From positions 1 to 42,033 of the forward strand of contig NZ_ANAY01000044.1 in assembly GCF_000340965.1 (NCBI RefSeq): DNA of 42,033 nt. The letters run 5' to 3'. Source of the DNA: Nocardiopsis kunsanensis DSM 44524. GTDB taxonomy: Bacteria; Actinomycetota; Actinomycetes; Streptosporangiales; Streptosporangiaceae. Each line of letters begins with the position of its first letter. Within the stretch, counting starts at the first letter, position 1. The notes under the pieces are model-generated. The model saw only the letters and a list, made by a program, of their open reading frames with translations, made no database searches and was not told the DNA's origin. Both the position numbers and the translations under genes were made by a program. Below are positions 26,374 through 34,143 of this stretch, one piece after another.

Positions 26374-26395
26374 GGCCCGGGCAGCGGCCCGGGCC
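26374..26395 (+). terminator. Hairpin terminator after the protoglobin gene
   Basis: GGCCCGGGC (26374-26382) pairs with GCCCGGGCC (26387-26395) over a 4-nt loop, 12 nt after the stop codon, followed by GTTTCTTC, a short T-rich stretch. Confidence 0.75.
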
Positions 26396-26488
26396 GTTTC
26401 TTCACCCCGACATTTTCGCCCGCACCGAATGCCCTTATTTTACTTCCAAAAAAGGCCGTGAAAATCCGACAGACATAAAATTCGGAAT

Positions 26489-26836
26489 ATGACCTATGTG
26501 ATCGCCCAGCCGTGTGCGGACGTGTTGGACCGCTCTTGCGTGGACGAGTGTCCGGTCGACTGCATCTACGAAGGCGACCGGATGCTGTACATCCAGCCCG
26601 AGGAATGCATCGACTGCGGCGCCTGCGAACCGGTGTGCCCGGTCGAGGCCATCTACTACGAGGACGACCTTCCCACGGAGTTCGACGCGTATCTGGCAGA
26701 CAACGAGGAGTTCTTCACCCAGCCGCTGCCCGGCCGCACGGACCCGTTGGGCTCTCCCGGGGGCGCCGCCAGGATCGGCCGGGTCGGGGTGGACACGCCT
26801 ATGGTGGCGAGCCTGCCCCCACAAGGCGAGGCGTGA
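26489..26836 (+). CDS. fdxA: 7Fe (3Fe-4S plus 4Fe-4S) ferredoxin, FdxA type (115 aa)
   Basis: Low-potential electron carrier. Cysteine positions match the Azotobacter FdI pattern: Cys9, 17 and 50 for the 3Fe-4S cluster; Cys21, 40, 43 and 46 for the 4Fe-4S cluster; Cys25 is the free cysteine. The N-terminus M-T-Y-V-I and the tail with F-D-A-Y-L-A-D-N-E-E-F-F are typical of actinobacterial FdxA. The upstream ~75 nt are AT-rich, with TAAAAT about 8 nt before the start and only a weak purine run (CGGAAT), so the start may be near the transcription start. Partner enzymes are not in the window; cytochrome P450 or similar redox enzymes are possible clients. Confidence 0.95.
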   Translation: MTYVIAQPCADVLDRSCVDECPVDCIYEGDRMLYIQPEECIDCGACEPVCPVEAIYYEDDLPTEFDAYLADNEEFFTQPLPGRTDPLGSPGGAARIGRVGVDTPMVASLPPQGEA

Positions 26837-27214
26837 AGAGCCGAGGACGGCCCCGGGCGGGGCCGCCCGGCAGCTGTCCGAGCACCGCCAGGAGGAGCCG
26901 CGGCCCACGTGGTCGGGCGCTACCGCTGTCTCTGTACCGGGTCCGACGTTCGATAGCATGCCGCAATACGTTCCCCACAGGACCGGTACAGGCCACCGCC
27001 CCACAGCCGCCTCCTGGAACCGCGCAGTCTCAGCGCTGGGTCGACCGTGTCCCGGATCGGGAAGGCACGGCTCACACCGGGTCCGCGAGAGGGCGGGGTG
27101 TCCGTCGCCCAACCATGCAGCGACCGGATGCTTCCGCCGACCGGCATCCCGGTTCCGGGCCGGGAACGAGGACCGTGCATCAGTTCGCCGCCAACCCCGT
27201 ACGAGGTATCCGCT
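26837..27214 (+). other. 378-nt intergenic region between ferredoxin and ilvD
   Basis: It starts with a small GC hairpin (GGCCCC 26849-26854, loop GGGC, GGGGCC 26859-26864) that may end the ferredoxin transcript. The rest is GC-rich, without a Shine-Dalgarno-led ORF. The frame of ilvD is open back to 27047 but no start there has a ribosome-binding site, so this is probably promoter and leader. I found no clear leader peptide or attenuator. Confidence 0.5.
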
Positions 27215-28906
27215 ATGGCCATCGATCCGAAACCGCGCAGCCGCACCGTCACCGACGGTGTCGAGGCCGCCCCTGCCCGCGGCATGCTCCGCGCCGTCGG
27301 TATGGGCGACGGTGACTGGGACAAACCGATCATCGGGGTGGCCGGCTCGTGGAACGAGATCACCCCCTGCAACCTCTCCCTGGACCGTCTTGCCCGCGCT
27401 TCCAAGAGCGGCGTGCACGCCGGGGGCGGTTACCCCTTGGAGTTCGGCACGATCTCGGTCTCGGACGGCATCTCCATGGGTCACGAGGGCATGCACTTCT
27501 CCCTCGTCTCGCGTGAGGTGATCGCCGACTCCGTGGAGACGGTCATGCAGGCCGAGCGCCTGGACGGGTCGGTCCTGCTCGCGGGCTGCGACAAGTCGCT
27601 GCCGGGCATGCTCATGGCGGCCGCACGCCTGGACCTGGCCTCGGTCTTCATGTACGCGGGCACCATCGCGCCCGGTTGGGTGAAGCTGTCCGACGGCACG
27701 GAGAAGGACGTGACGCTCATCGACGCCTTCGAGGGGGTGGGCGCCTGCAAGGCAGGCAGGATGAGCAGGACCGACCTCGACAAGGTCGAACGCGCCATCT
27801 GTCCCGGCGAAGGCGCCTGCGGCGGCATGTTCACCGCCAACACCATGGCTTCGATCTCCGAGGCGATGGGGATGAGCCTTCCCGGTTCGACCTCTCCCCC
27901 GTCCGCCGACCGGCGCCGCGACAACTACGCGCACCTGTCCGGTGAAGCGGTGGTCAACATGCTCCAGCAGGGCATCACCGCGCGCGACATCATGACGAAG
28001 AAGGCGTTCGAGAACGCCATCACCGTGGTCATGGCGCTGGGCGGTTCCACCAACGCGGTCCTGCACCTGCTCGCCATCGCCCACGAGGCCAAGGTCGACC
28101 TCCGACTCGAGGATTTCAACCGCATCGGTGACCGTGTGCCGCACATCGCCGACCTCAAGCCGTTCGGCAAGTACGTGATGAAGGACGTCGACCAGGTGGG
28201 CGGCGTGCCCGTGCTGATGAAGGCGCTCCTGGACGCGGGGTTCCTGCACGGCGACGCACTCACCGTCACGGGCCGGACCGTTGCGGAGAACCTGCAGGAC
28301 CTGGAGCCGGACCCGATCGACGGCACCGTCCTGCGCGGCCTCGACGATCCCCTCCACCCCACCGGCGGCCTCACCGTCCTGCGCGGATCGCTCGCACCGG
28401 AGGGCGCCGTCGTCAAGACCGCCGGGTTCGACACCGAGGTCTTCACCGGGCCGGCGCGTGTGTTCGAACGCGAGCAGGCGGCGTTGGACGCGCTCAGCAA
28501 CGGGGAGATCCACAAGGGCGACGTCGTGGTGATCCGCTACGAGGGGCCCAAGGGCGGCCCCGGAATGCGGGAGATGCTGGCCATCACCGCGGCGATCAAG
28601 GGCGCGGGCCTGGGCAGCGACGTCCTGCTGCTCACGGACGGACGTTTCTCCGGTGGCACGACGGGCCTGTGCGTGGGCCACCTCGCCCCGGAGGCGGTCG
28701 ACGGCGGAGCCATCGCGTTCGTCCGCGACGGGGACAGCATCAGTGTCGACATCGGGGAGCGCACCATCGATCTCCACGTCGACGCGGAGGAGATCGAGGC
28801 ACGCCGGGACGGCTGGGAGCCCCTGCCCAACCAGTTCCCGGAGGGTGTGCTCGGCAAGTACACGAAGCTGGTACGTTCCGCCTCCACCGGCGCCATCACG
28901 TACTGA
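27215..28906 (+). CDS. ilvD: Dihydroxy-acid dehydratase (563 aa)
   Basis: Converts 2,3-dihydroxy-isovalerate and -methylvalerate to the 2-keto acids, the third shared step of valine and isoleucine synthesis, in the cytosol. Iron-sulfur ligands are Cys52 (N-E-I-T-P-C-N), Cys125 (A-G-C-D-K-S-L-P-G) and Cys202 (P-G-E-G-A-C-G-G-M-F). Lys127 is the likely carbamylated metal-binding lysine. Other family blocks are G-I-S-M-G-H-E-G-M, L-G-G-S-T-N-A-V-L-H and T-D-G-R-F-S-G-G-T-T-G at ~475. Length is normal. ATG 27215 is chosen because GAGG lies 8 nt upstream. It appears monocistronic, followed by its own hairpin. Confidence 0.98.
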   Translation: MAIDPKPRSRTVTDGVEAAPARGMLRAVGMGDGDWDKPIIGVAGSWNEITPCNLSLDRLARASKSGVHAGGGYPLEFGTISVSDGISMGHEGMHFSLVSREVIADSVETVMQAERLDGSVLLAGCDKSLPGMLMAAARLDLASVFMYAGTIAPGWVKLSDGTEKDVTLIDAFEGVGACKAGRMSRTDLDKVERAICPGEGACGGMFTANTMASISEAMGMSLPGSTSPPSADRRRDNYAHLSGEAVVNMLQQGITARDIMTKKAFENAITVVMALGGSTNAVLHLLAIAHEAKVDLRLEDFNRIGDRVPHIADLKPFGKYVMKDVDQVGGVPVLMKALLDAGFLHGDALTVTGRTVAENLQDLEPDPIDGTVLRGLDDPLHPTGGLTVLRGSLAPEGAVVKTAGFDTEVFTGPARVFEREQAALDALSNGEIHKGDVVVIRYEGPKGGPGMREMLAITAAIKGAGLGSDVLLLTDGRFSGGTTGLCVGHLAPEAVDGGAIAFVRDGDSISVDIGERTIDLHVDAEEIEARRDGWEPLPNQFPEGVLGKYTKLVRSASTGAITY

Positions 28907-28922
28907 GGCTGTAGGGGGCGCG

Positions 28923-28950
28923 GCCGGCGCGGTGTGGCGATCGCGCCGGC
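28923..28950 (+). terminator. Hairpin terminator after ilvD
   Basis: A perfect 9-bp stem GCCGGCGCG (28923-28931) and CGCGCCGGC (28942-28950) with a 10-nt loop, 16 nt after the ilvD stop. Confidence 0.65.
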
Positions 28951-28954
28951 TTCA

Positions 28955-29017
28955 GGTTGTTAGTGCTCTTGTAGGCACTGAAAACGTTTTCTGGTGCCCG
29001 TACTAGCACTAACAACC
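28955..29017. repeat. Nested inverted repeat spanning the end of the DUF559 gene
   Basis: Outer arms GGTTGTTAGTGCT (28955-28967) and the exact complement (29005-29017) enclose a 37-nt core, itself an imperfect palindrome around AAAACGTTTT (28981-28990) with GGCAC/GGTGCC arms. The right outer arm contains the TAG stop of the leftward gene. It could terminate transcription from both sides. A degraded copy occurs at 39687-39750, next to a relic of the same gene. Confidence 0.7.
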
Positions 29018-29131
29018 CCGCCCGGCGGCCCGGGCCAGGACCGAGGTGATGTAGGCGGGCCGCGCCAGGTCCTGCCAGGTGAACCGGACGATGCGCACCC
29101 CCGGGTAGTGCAGCTGAAGGGCGTTCTGGCG
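28956..29131. repeat. Segmental repeat, copy 1 (second copy 39687-39861)
   Basis: About 175 bp covering the nested inverted repeat and the 3' end of the DUF559-type gene reappear, diverged, at 39687-39861. Shared blocks include GAAAACGTTTTCTGGTGC versus GAAACGTTTTCTGGTGC, and GGTGAACCGGACGATGCG in both. Confidence 0.8.
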
Positions 29132-29995
29132 TGTGCGGTCCCTGGCCAGGGCCTCGGGGCGACTGTGCGGCCCGAGGCCGTCCGCCTCACCGATGAGCCG
29201 CAGATCCTCCCACCACAGGTCGGCCACAGCGATGAGCCGACCGGCATCGTCCACGAAGCGGTGCTGGAGATCGGTGGGCGCAAACCCGGCGTCCGTACAA
29301 ACCAGACGCACCCTGGTCTCCAACGGGCTCTCGGCCCGACCGTCCGCCAGGAACCACCAAGGATATGTGCGTACGCACCCCTTGCGGTGCCGGTTGGCCA
29401 GGGCCAGCACGTCGAGGTCTTCCGCGCGGACGAGGGCCTGGTTGAGCGCCGAGTCCATGAGGCACACGGCGGTCTCGCGATCCACCTCCAGAAAGGTGTC
29501 GCGCAGGCTCCGCCCGGGCGTGGTCAATCGCAGAGAACCGTCGAGCGCGGTGATCTCTCCCGTGCCGATCTCCCAGGTGTGCAGCGTGATGCGGTGGCGG
29601 TGCCGCTTCGTCCCGGGCCCGGGAACGACCATGTGCACCGTGTGCCCGTCCCAGCGGGGCAGTCCCTGCATGCCCCAGAGGTGCGCGGCCGTCTGTGCTC
29701 CCGCGAAGGAACGCGGCCCCAACGCCAGCTGTGCGGCCATGACCGACGTGCGAAGGAAACCGTCGGTGTCGGAGCGGTCCACGAGTGAACGCACGGAATA
29801 GACCCCGGTGTGGGGGTGGCCCAGGGTGCCGTTGCGTTTGAGACCGCGGAGGTCGCTGTGGCTGAGTCCCGCACATCTGGCCTGGTGTCCGCTGATCACC
29901 CCGTGTTGCCTTTCGGCGATCGCCATGGCGTTGAGGAAGGGAGTGTCAGGGTGGTCGTCCGGGGCGAGAGACAAGGGGACTGCCGGCACATCCAT
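29009..29995 (-). CDS. AbiEi-antitoxin-like/DUF559 (Vsr-like) domain protein (328 aa)
   Basis: The N-terminal ~90 residues resemble the winged-helix AbiEi-type antitoxin region (I-A-E-R-Q-H-G-V-I-S-G-H-Q-A, then R-G-L-K-R-N-G-T-L and G-V-Y-S-V). The C-terminal ~110 residues fit the DUF559/Vsr-like nuclease fold: P-L-E-T-R-V-R-L, V-A-D-L-W-W-E-D-L-R-L-I-G-E-A-D-G-L-G-P-H-S, and V-R-I-V-R-F-T-W-Q-D-L. Such proteins are common in actinomycetes and their function is not established. ATG 29995 has no good Shine-Dalgarno. Its promoter would lie in the relic-filled region upstream. The last ~40 codons have a diverged, frameshifted copy at 39.8 kb. Confidence 0.85.
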   Translation of the reverse strand: MDVPAVPLSLAPDDHPDTPFLNAMAIAERQHGVISGHQARCAGLSHSDLRGLKRNGTLGHPHTGVYSVRSLVDRSDTDGFLRTSVMAAQLALGPRSFAGAQTAAHLWGMQGLPRWDGHTVHMVVPGPGTKRHRHRITLHTWEIGTGEITALDGSLRLTTPGRSLRDTFLEVDRETAVCLMDSALNQALVRAEDLDVLALANRHRKGCVRTYPWWFLADGRAESPLETRVRLVCTDAGFAPTDLQHRFVDDAGRLIAVADLWWEDLRLIGEADGLGPHSRPEALARDRTRQNALQLHYPGVRIVRFTWQDLARPAYITSVLARAAGRGC

Positions 29996-30002
29996 GACTC
30001 AA

Positions 30003-30165
30003 GGATGCTCGCAAGCGCTCGGCTCGCACAGATGCGAACCGTGGCCTGTGGACAACGCGGGAGGCGGACCACCCTGACCGGCCACGAAGGAACAGTCGAG
30101 TCGGTGGTCTTCCCGCGGATGGCGACGGCATCTCCGCGGCCGGAGAGGGCAGCATGCTTCGACCA
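30003..30165 (+). pseudogene. Relic of a WD40/kinase C-terminus
   Basis: The sequence parallels the last ~160 nt of the kinase gene (32412-32575). The peptide T-L-T-G-H-E-G-T-V-E-S-V-V-F matches the kinase's T-L-T-G-H-E-G-E-V-G-S-V-V-F. After a frame change, D-G-D-G-I-S-A-A-G-E-G-S-M-L matches D-G-G-G-V-F-A-A-G-E-G-S-M-L. Frameshifts and the missing 5' part show it is not functional. Confidence 0.8.
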
Positions 30166-30300
30166 CGCACCGGGCCAGGTCCAGGCGTCCGGCGGGCGTG
30201 AGCTTGGCGTTGGCATGGGTAATGTGGGCCACGGAGGGCCTCCTGACTTGCTTCAGGTGTTGATCTTGGTCGATTCACACCTATGTCGGAGGCCCTCTCT
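30158..30300 (-). mobile_element. IS481-family insertion sequence remnant
   Basis: On - a GTG at 30232 opens M-A-H-I-T-H-A-N-A-K-L-T-P-A-G-R-L-D-L-A, the typical N-terminus of IS481 transposases, with AAGTCAGGAGG just upstream. After about 25 codons it runs into the WD40 relic, so nearly all of the transposase is missing. The 68 nt before the start hold GGAGGGCCTCC and GGAGGCCCTC in opposite sense and a GGTGT/ACACC dyad, probably the left end of the element. Confidence 0.75.
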
Positions 30301-30313
30301 TGCGGTCAAATCA

Positions 30314-30400
30314 GCCCCGGCCTGAACTTCCTCCCGCTCGACAAGGAGGCGCCTGCTGATCGGTGTCCTGGGCAAGTTCTGGGCCCATCGTCTTCCCCAT
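30314..30400 (+). pseudogene. Relic of a PIN-domain gene 5' end
   Basis: It matches the start of the PIN gene at 35702: CCCGGCCTGAACT, then C-T-C-G-A-C-AAGGAG and CCTGCTGATCGGTGTCCTGG are shared. The encoded peptide P-G-L-N-F-L-P-L-D-K-E then shifts frame by one base before L-L-I-G-V-L-G-K. The rest of the gene is absent. Confidence 0.8.
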
Positions 30401-30539
30401 GAGACAGACCGAGCCATCACGGGCCCCGAGCTCCGCCCGCAGGCTCGTCCCTCGACACCACTGCCTCTGCAGTGAATCCGACGCGTTCGGTACCGTGCCG
30501 TAGTCCCCCCAGACCGACAGGACCGGGAAAGAAGCCGAA

Positions 30540-32588
30540 GTGAGCCCCCTCCAAGACCATGACCCCCGCACGATCGGTCTTTACACCCTCGAGTCCCGGT
30601 TGGGCTCCGGCGGGATGGGTCAGGTCTATCTGGCCCGCACACCGGGTGACAGGCCCGTCGTTGTCAAGGTCGTGCGACCCGAACTCGCGCATGATGAAGA
30701 GTTCCGACGCCGCTTCGCGCGAGAGGTCGATGCGGCGCGGAGGGTCGGGGGTTTCCACACGGCGCAGGTCGTGGACGCCGATCCCGAAGGAGAGCCTCCC
30801 TGGGTCGCCACGGCCTACATTTCCGCCCCTTCTCTGGAGCAGGTACTCGAGAAACAGGGGCCACTCGGTGAGCCTGAACTGGAATCACTGGCCAAGGGAC
30901 TCGCGGAGGGCCTCGATGCCATCCATGCGTGCGGGTTGGTGCACCGGGACCTGAAACCCGGCAACATTCTCATGGCCGAGGACGGCCCCAGGATCATCGA
31001 TTTCGGCATCGCACGCACGCTCGACGCGGGATCGACGACGGTCACCGGACAGGTCGTGGGCACACTTCCCTACATGTCGCCCGAACAGGTCCAAGAGCGA
31101 ACAGTGGGGCCTGCGAGCGACATGTTCTCCCTGGGAACCGTGATCGCCACCGCCGCCAACGGCACCAACCCGTTCTCCGCGGACTCCATGGCAGCCGTCG
31201 TACTGCGGATCATCTCGCCTGCGCCCTCTATGGAGGGGGTGCCCGACCGGCTCCGTTCCGTGGTGGAAGCCTGCTGGGAGCACGACCCGGAGCTGCGTCC
31301 GGCCCCGCGCGAGATCACAGCACGGTTGTCGGCGCAGAGCATCCCTGCATGGGAAGAGAACGCAGAACCGGACCATTTCGAGAACGACGAACTCGGTGAT
31401 GACCAAGAGGAGACCGACGTATCCTCAGGTCCTCTCCGGACACCCGTGGCTTCCCTGGCTGCGACCAAAGTCTTGGATCACACTCGGCCCGTTGCATCGC
31501 CCTTCCCCGATTCGCCACGGCGCCCATTGGTGGCCGGAGGCTTGTGCGTCGTGCTGCTGGCGGCCCTGATCACTTGGATGTCGGTAAAGCCTTTCTCCGC
31601 CCCTGTGTTGGACCCGGAGACCACGATCGATGTCCAAGAGGACCTGTACGAAGAGGGCGAAGAGCCCGAGAGCAGGGTCGGTTCACTGGTGCTGAGCCCG
31701 GACGGCGCCACCCTCGCCGGCAAAGACCGATTCGCTCTCGATCTGGGCTTCAAGCGGCCCACCTCGTACCGGAACCATGTCCGGCTGTGGGACGCCGAGA
31801 CCCTGGAACCGATCGGCGACATGCAAGGCAGAGACGATCGCACTCTCCTGAACGTTGCGTTCTCCGAGGACGGAACCGCCCTGGTCCGGACGGGGGCTCT
31901 TCTGGAAGAAGACGCGCAGCTGTGGGACATCGCGGAACGTGAGTTGAAGCTGGAACTGGATGAGGAGGTCGACCGTATGTACGTCGGCCCGGACGCTTCC
32001 ACAGTTCTCACGGAGCAAGACGATAACGGCATCCGTGAGTGGGATCTGACCAGTGGAGCACTGGTGGACGAGCACCCCGCGCAAAAACCGCCGTTGCTCG
32101 CGGGTGCCCTCTCCCCCGACCGCACCCACTCGGCCACGGTCGACGGTATCGAGGTGACCGTACGGGAGGTTCCTTCCGGTGAAACGGTGTTCACGACCGA
32201 CAACAACACAGCCGAGGTCGAATCCACGGCCTTGAACCAGGGCGGGGACGTGCTCGCAACCCTCGACGAAATCGGCATCACACGCCTGTGGGACCTCTCC
32301 GCCGGGGAACTGAACGCCACGATCACCACACAGGAAGACACATTCATCTCTCGTCACTTCGGTGACGGCCCGGACGTCACCGCACTGGCCCTCAGCCCGG
32401 ACGGGACGATGGTCGCGCTCGGTGGCGCCGACGGTGATGTGCGCTTGTGGGACACTCGCGAGGGCGAGCACCGGTCCACCTTGACCGGACACGAGGGAGA
32501 GGTCGGATCGGTGGTCTTCACCGCCGATGGTGGCGGCGTCTTCGCCGCCGGTGAAGGCAGCATGCTCCACAAATGGACGCTCCCCTGA
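30540..32588 (+). CDS. Ser/Thr protein kinase with TM segment and WD40-like beta-propeller (682 aa)
   Basis: Kinase domain at ~12-275: G-S-G-G-M-G-Q-V-Y, V-V-V-K-V-V (ATP-binding Lys), H-R-D-L-K-P-G-N with Asp137, D-F-G-I-A-R, and G-T-L-P-Y-M-S-P-E-Q. A linker rich in Asp/Glu follows, then one TM segment at ~332-352 (GGLCVVLLAALITWMSV). The extracytoplasmic ~330 residues contain repeated L-W-D and L-S-P-D-G motifs, ending with R-S-T-L-T-G-H-E-G, a degenerate WD40 propeller. It should sense outside signals and phosphorylate cytoplasmic targets. The start is GTG 30540, with a loose purine run upstream. It converges on a propeller lipoprotein gene. Confidence 0.93.
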   Translation: MSPLQDHDPRTIGLYTLESRLGSGGMGQVYLARTPGDRPVVVKVVRPELAHDEEFRRRFAREVDAARRVGGFHTAQVVDADPEGEPPWVATAYISAPSLEQVLEKQGPLGEPELESLAKGLAEGLDAIHACGLVHRDLKPGNILMAEDGPRIIDFGIARTLDAGSTTVTGQVVGTLPYMSPEQVQERTVGPASDMFSLGTVIATAANGTNPFSADSMAAVVLRIISPAPSMEGVPDRLRSVVEACWEHDPELRPAPREITARLSAQSIPAWEENAEPDHFENDELGDDQEETDVSSGPLRTPVASLAATKVLDHTRPVASPFPDSPRRPLVAGGLCVVLLAALITWMSVKPFSAPVLDPETTIDVQEDLYEEGEEPESRVGSLVLSPDGATLAGKDRFALDLGFKRPTSYRNHVRLWDAETLEPIGDMQGRDDRTLLNVAFSEDGTALVRTGALLEEDAQLWDIAERELKLELDEEVDRMYVGPDASTVLTEQDDNGIREWDLTSGALVDEHPAQKPPLLAGALSPDRTHSATVDGIEVTVREVPSGETVFTTDNNTAEVESTALNQGGDVLATLDEIGITRLWDLSAGELNATITTQEDTFISRHFGDGPDVTALALSPDGTMVALGGADGDVRLWDTREGEHRSTLTGHEGEVGSVVFTADGGGVFAAGEGSMLHKWTLP

Positions 32589-32630
32589 CCTCTACTGTTC
32601 CTGTCGCCGCACGGTGCGAAGCTTTCGGTC

Positions 32631-32704
32631 CAATGCACGGCAGCGGATCTGGTGCTCGATGTGGGCACGCTCTGACACTCACCTACATCGAACACTGTGC
32701 ATTG
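32631..32704. terminator. Nested inverted repeat between convergent kinase and lipoprotein genes
   Basis: CAATGCAC (32631-32638) and GTGCATTG (32697-32704) enclose CGATGT (32657-32662) and ACATCG (32685-32690). It sits in the 136-nt gap where two genes converge, so a bidirectional terminator is the simplest reading. The loop is long and the structure may be weaker than a classical terminator. Confidence 0.35.
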
Positions 32705-32724
32705 CAGTCATCGGGGCACGGCCG

Positions 32725-34143
32725 TCAACCGGTCACCGGGAAGACACGGAGTATGCCGTGGTCCGTCTCCATGTCTTCGTGCTCGATCTCGATTTCGACC
32801 GCGATCGTGCCGTTGGTCAGGTCGGGTGCCGCACCTGGGTCGAGCACAAGGTCCGAGCCGTCCTCGAGGTCGAGAATGATCGGTTCACCCTCGACTCTTG
32901 CGTAGAGCACCCCGTGCCAAGCACTCACCGGTTCCGTGAAACGGCGTTCGGAGTCACTGGAGAACTGCTCGTACCAGAGTGACTCGCCGACCTCGGGATC
33001 GATGTTGACCAGGGTCGTGACCACGTGATCCTCCAACCAACAGGCGAGGCTCGTTTCCTGGTCGTAGCTGCAGGTAGCCCCGCCCCAACCGTCACGGGTG
33101 GGGATATCGGAGGTGAGCGGATCGTGGTTGATGCTGTAGTCCGCGACCCCGGTGTCGGCATCGAAGAGGGCGATCGTCCCACCTCGGGCGTCTCGGTCCC
33201 AGGATTTTGCTGTATTGGAAGCGGTGACGTAGAAACGGCCCGGTCCGGCGGGCTGCACCACATTCACGGAGTAACCATTGAGCGATCCGTGCTCCATGAC
33301 CATCTCGCCGGGGTCGGGATCGGTGTCTAGGAAGGCCGAGTACTCGTCTTGCGCGGCGTCGGAATGGGTCTCGTGTTCGCCTTCCTCCCAGGTTTCCCAC
33401 ACTCGGCCGCCAGTCTCGGCATCGAGCCCGTGCAGCCGGTGGATGTCGTAGAGGTCGCTGTCGGACACTTCCGAAGTGGCCACCACGACACCGTTGCCGC
33501 CGACCATGCGGGGATCCACCTCGGCGTCGGACCACAGGCGGCTTCCATCGTGTATGTCAAGGGCGAGCGCACCGCGGCTGCTCAGGATCACCGAGTCCCC
33601 TTCCGACCCGACCACCCGCCCGTAGAACTCGTCCTCGACCTCCGTGGTCTCGTGCCAGAGCGTCTCGCCCGACAGGAGGTCGATGGCGAGCACTTCCCGC
33701 ATGGGGGTGTCCCTGGTCGTGCCCGCGCCGGGCTTGGTGGTCCCGAAGGCACCGACAGCGACGATGTTCTCGCCGTGTTCCGCGATCGTGACCGACCTGG
33801 ATCCCACCTCTCCGTGCACGGGGGACACACTCCAGAGCCGCTCGTCGTTCACCACGTCGTGGGCCGTCAAAGCGTGTTCACTCGCGTGGACAATCACCGG
33901 GCCGTGGATGTCGACGCGGGGCAGAGAACCGCCCTCAGCGGGTTGATAGGCGCCGGTCCGGTCGAACTCCAACGCCGGAAGGAATTCATCGACTTCGCTC
34001 AGCCCCTCCGCTTCCTCTGAACCGTCTCCGTCCTCCGTTCGTGAGTCCGAGCCCACCGGGGTGCAGGCAGAGGCCATCACCAACGCGGACATGACCAGCG
34101 AGGGAAGGATCCACCGTCCGTACGGCGAGCGGCCGCTTTTCAT
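32725..34143 (-). CDS. PQQ-like beta-propeller lipoprotein (472 aa)
   Basis: Secreted, membrane-anchored protein. The N-terminus has basic residues, a hydrophobic stretch (W-I-L-P-S-L-V-M-S-A-L-V-M-A) and the cysteine at 27 in M-A-S-A-C, an acceptable lipobox. An acidic, low-complexity linker (residues ~30-50) follows, then a repeat protein with W-x-x-x and L-x-x-x-D-x-x-x-G-x-x-x-W blades (I-D-L-L-S-G-E-T-L-W, L-D-I-H-D-G-S-R-L-W, L-D-A-E-T-G-G-R-V-W), typical of PQQ-like propellers. There are no quinoprotein active-site residues, so this is probably a binding or scaffold protein. ATG 34143 has AGGGAG 5 nt upstream. It may interact with the extracytoplasmic part of the neighbouring kinase; that is inference. 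Confidence 0.88.
   Translation of the reverse strand: MKSGRSPYGRWILPSLVMSALVMASACTPVGSDSRTEDGDGSEEAEGLSEVDEFLPALEFDRTGAYQPAEGGSLPRVDIHGPVIVHASEHALTAHDVVNDERLWSVSPVHGEVGSRSVTIAEHGENIVAVGAFGTTKPGAGTTRDTPMREVLAIDLLSGETLWHETTEVEDEFYGRVVGSEGDSVILSSRGALALDIHDGSRLWSDAEVDPRMVGGNGVVVATSEVSDSDLYDIHRLHGLDAETGGRVWETWEEGEHETHSDAAQDEYSAFLDTDPDPGEMVMEHGSLNGYSVNVVQPAGPGRFYVTASNTAKSWDRDARGGTIALFDADTGVADYSINHDPLTSDIPTRDGWGGATCSYDQETSLACWLEDHVVTTLVNIDPEVGESLWYEQFSSDSERRFTEPVSAWHGVLYARVEGEPIILDLEDGSDLVLDPGAAPDLTNGTIAVEIEIEHEDMETDHGILRVFPVTG

Larger units (their letters stand above)
29996..30539. other. 544-nt gap filled with gene fragments
   Basis: This gap has no intact gene. From left to right it holds a fragment of a WD40 kinase tail, the N-terminus of an IS481 transposase with its upstream end, a fragment of the PIN gene, and ~140 nt before the kinase that probably carry its promoter. 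Confidence 0.7.

Noticed and set aside
27047..27214. 56-codon N-terminal extension of ilvD
   Set aside because: No ribosome-binding site and no similarity; ATG 27215 gives the normal family length.
26435..28777. 780-codon open frame on - across ferredoxin and ilvD
   Set aside because: No recognisable protein; it lies opposite two conserved + strand genes and reflects GC-rich wobble bases.
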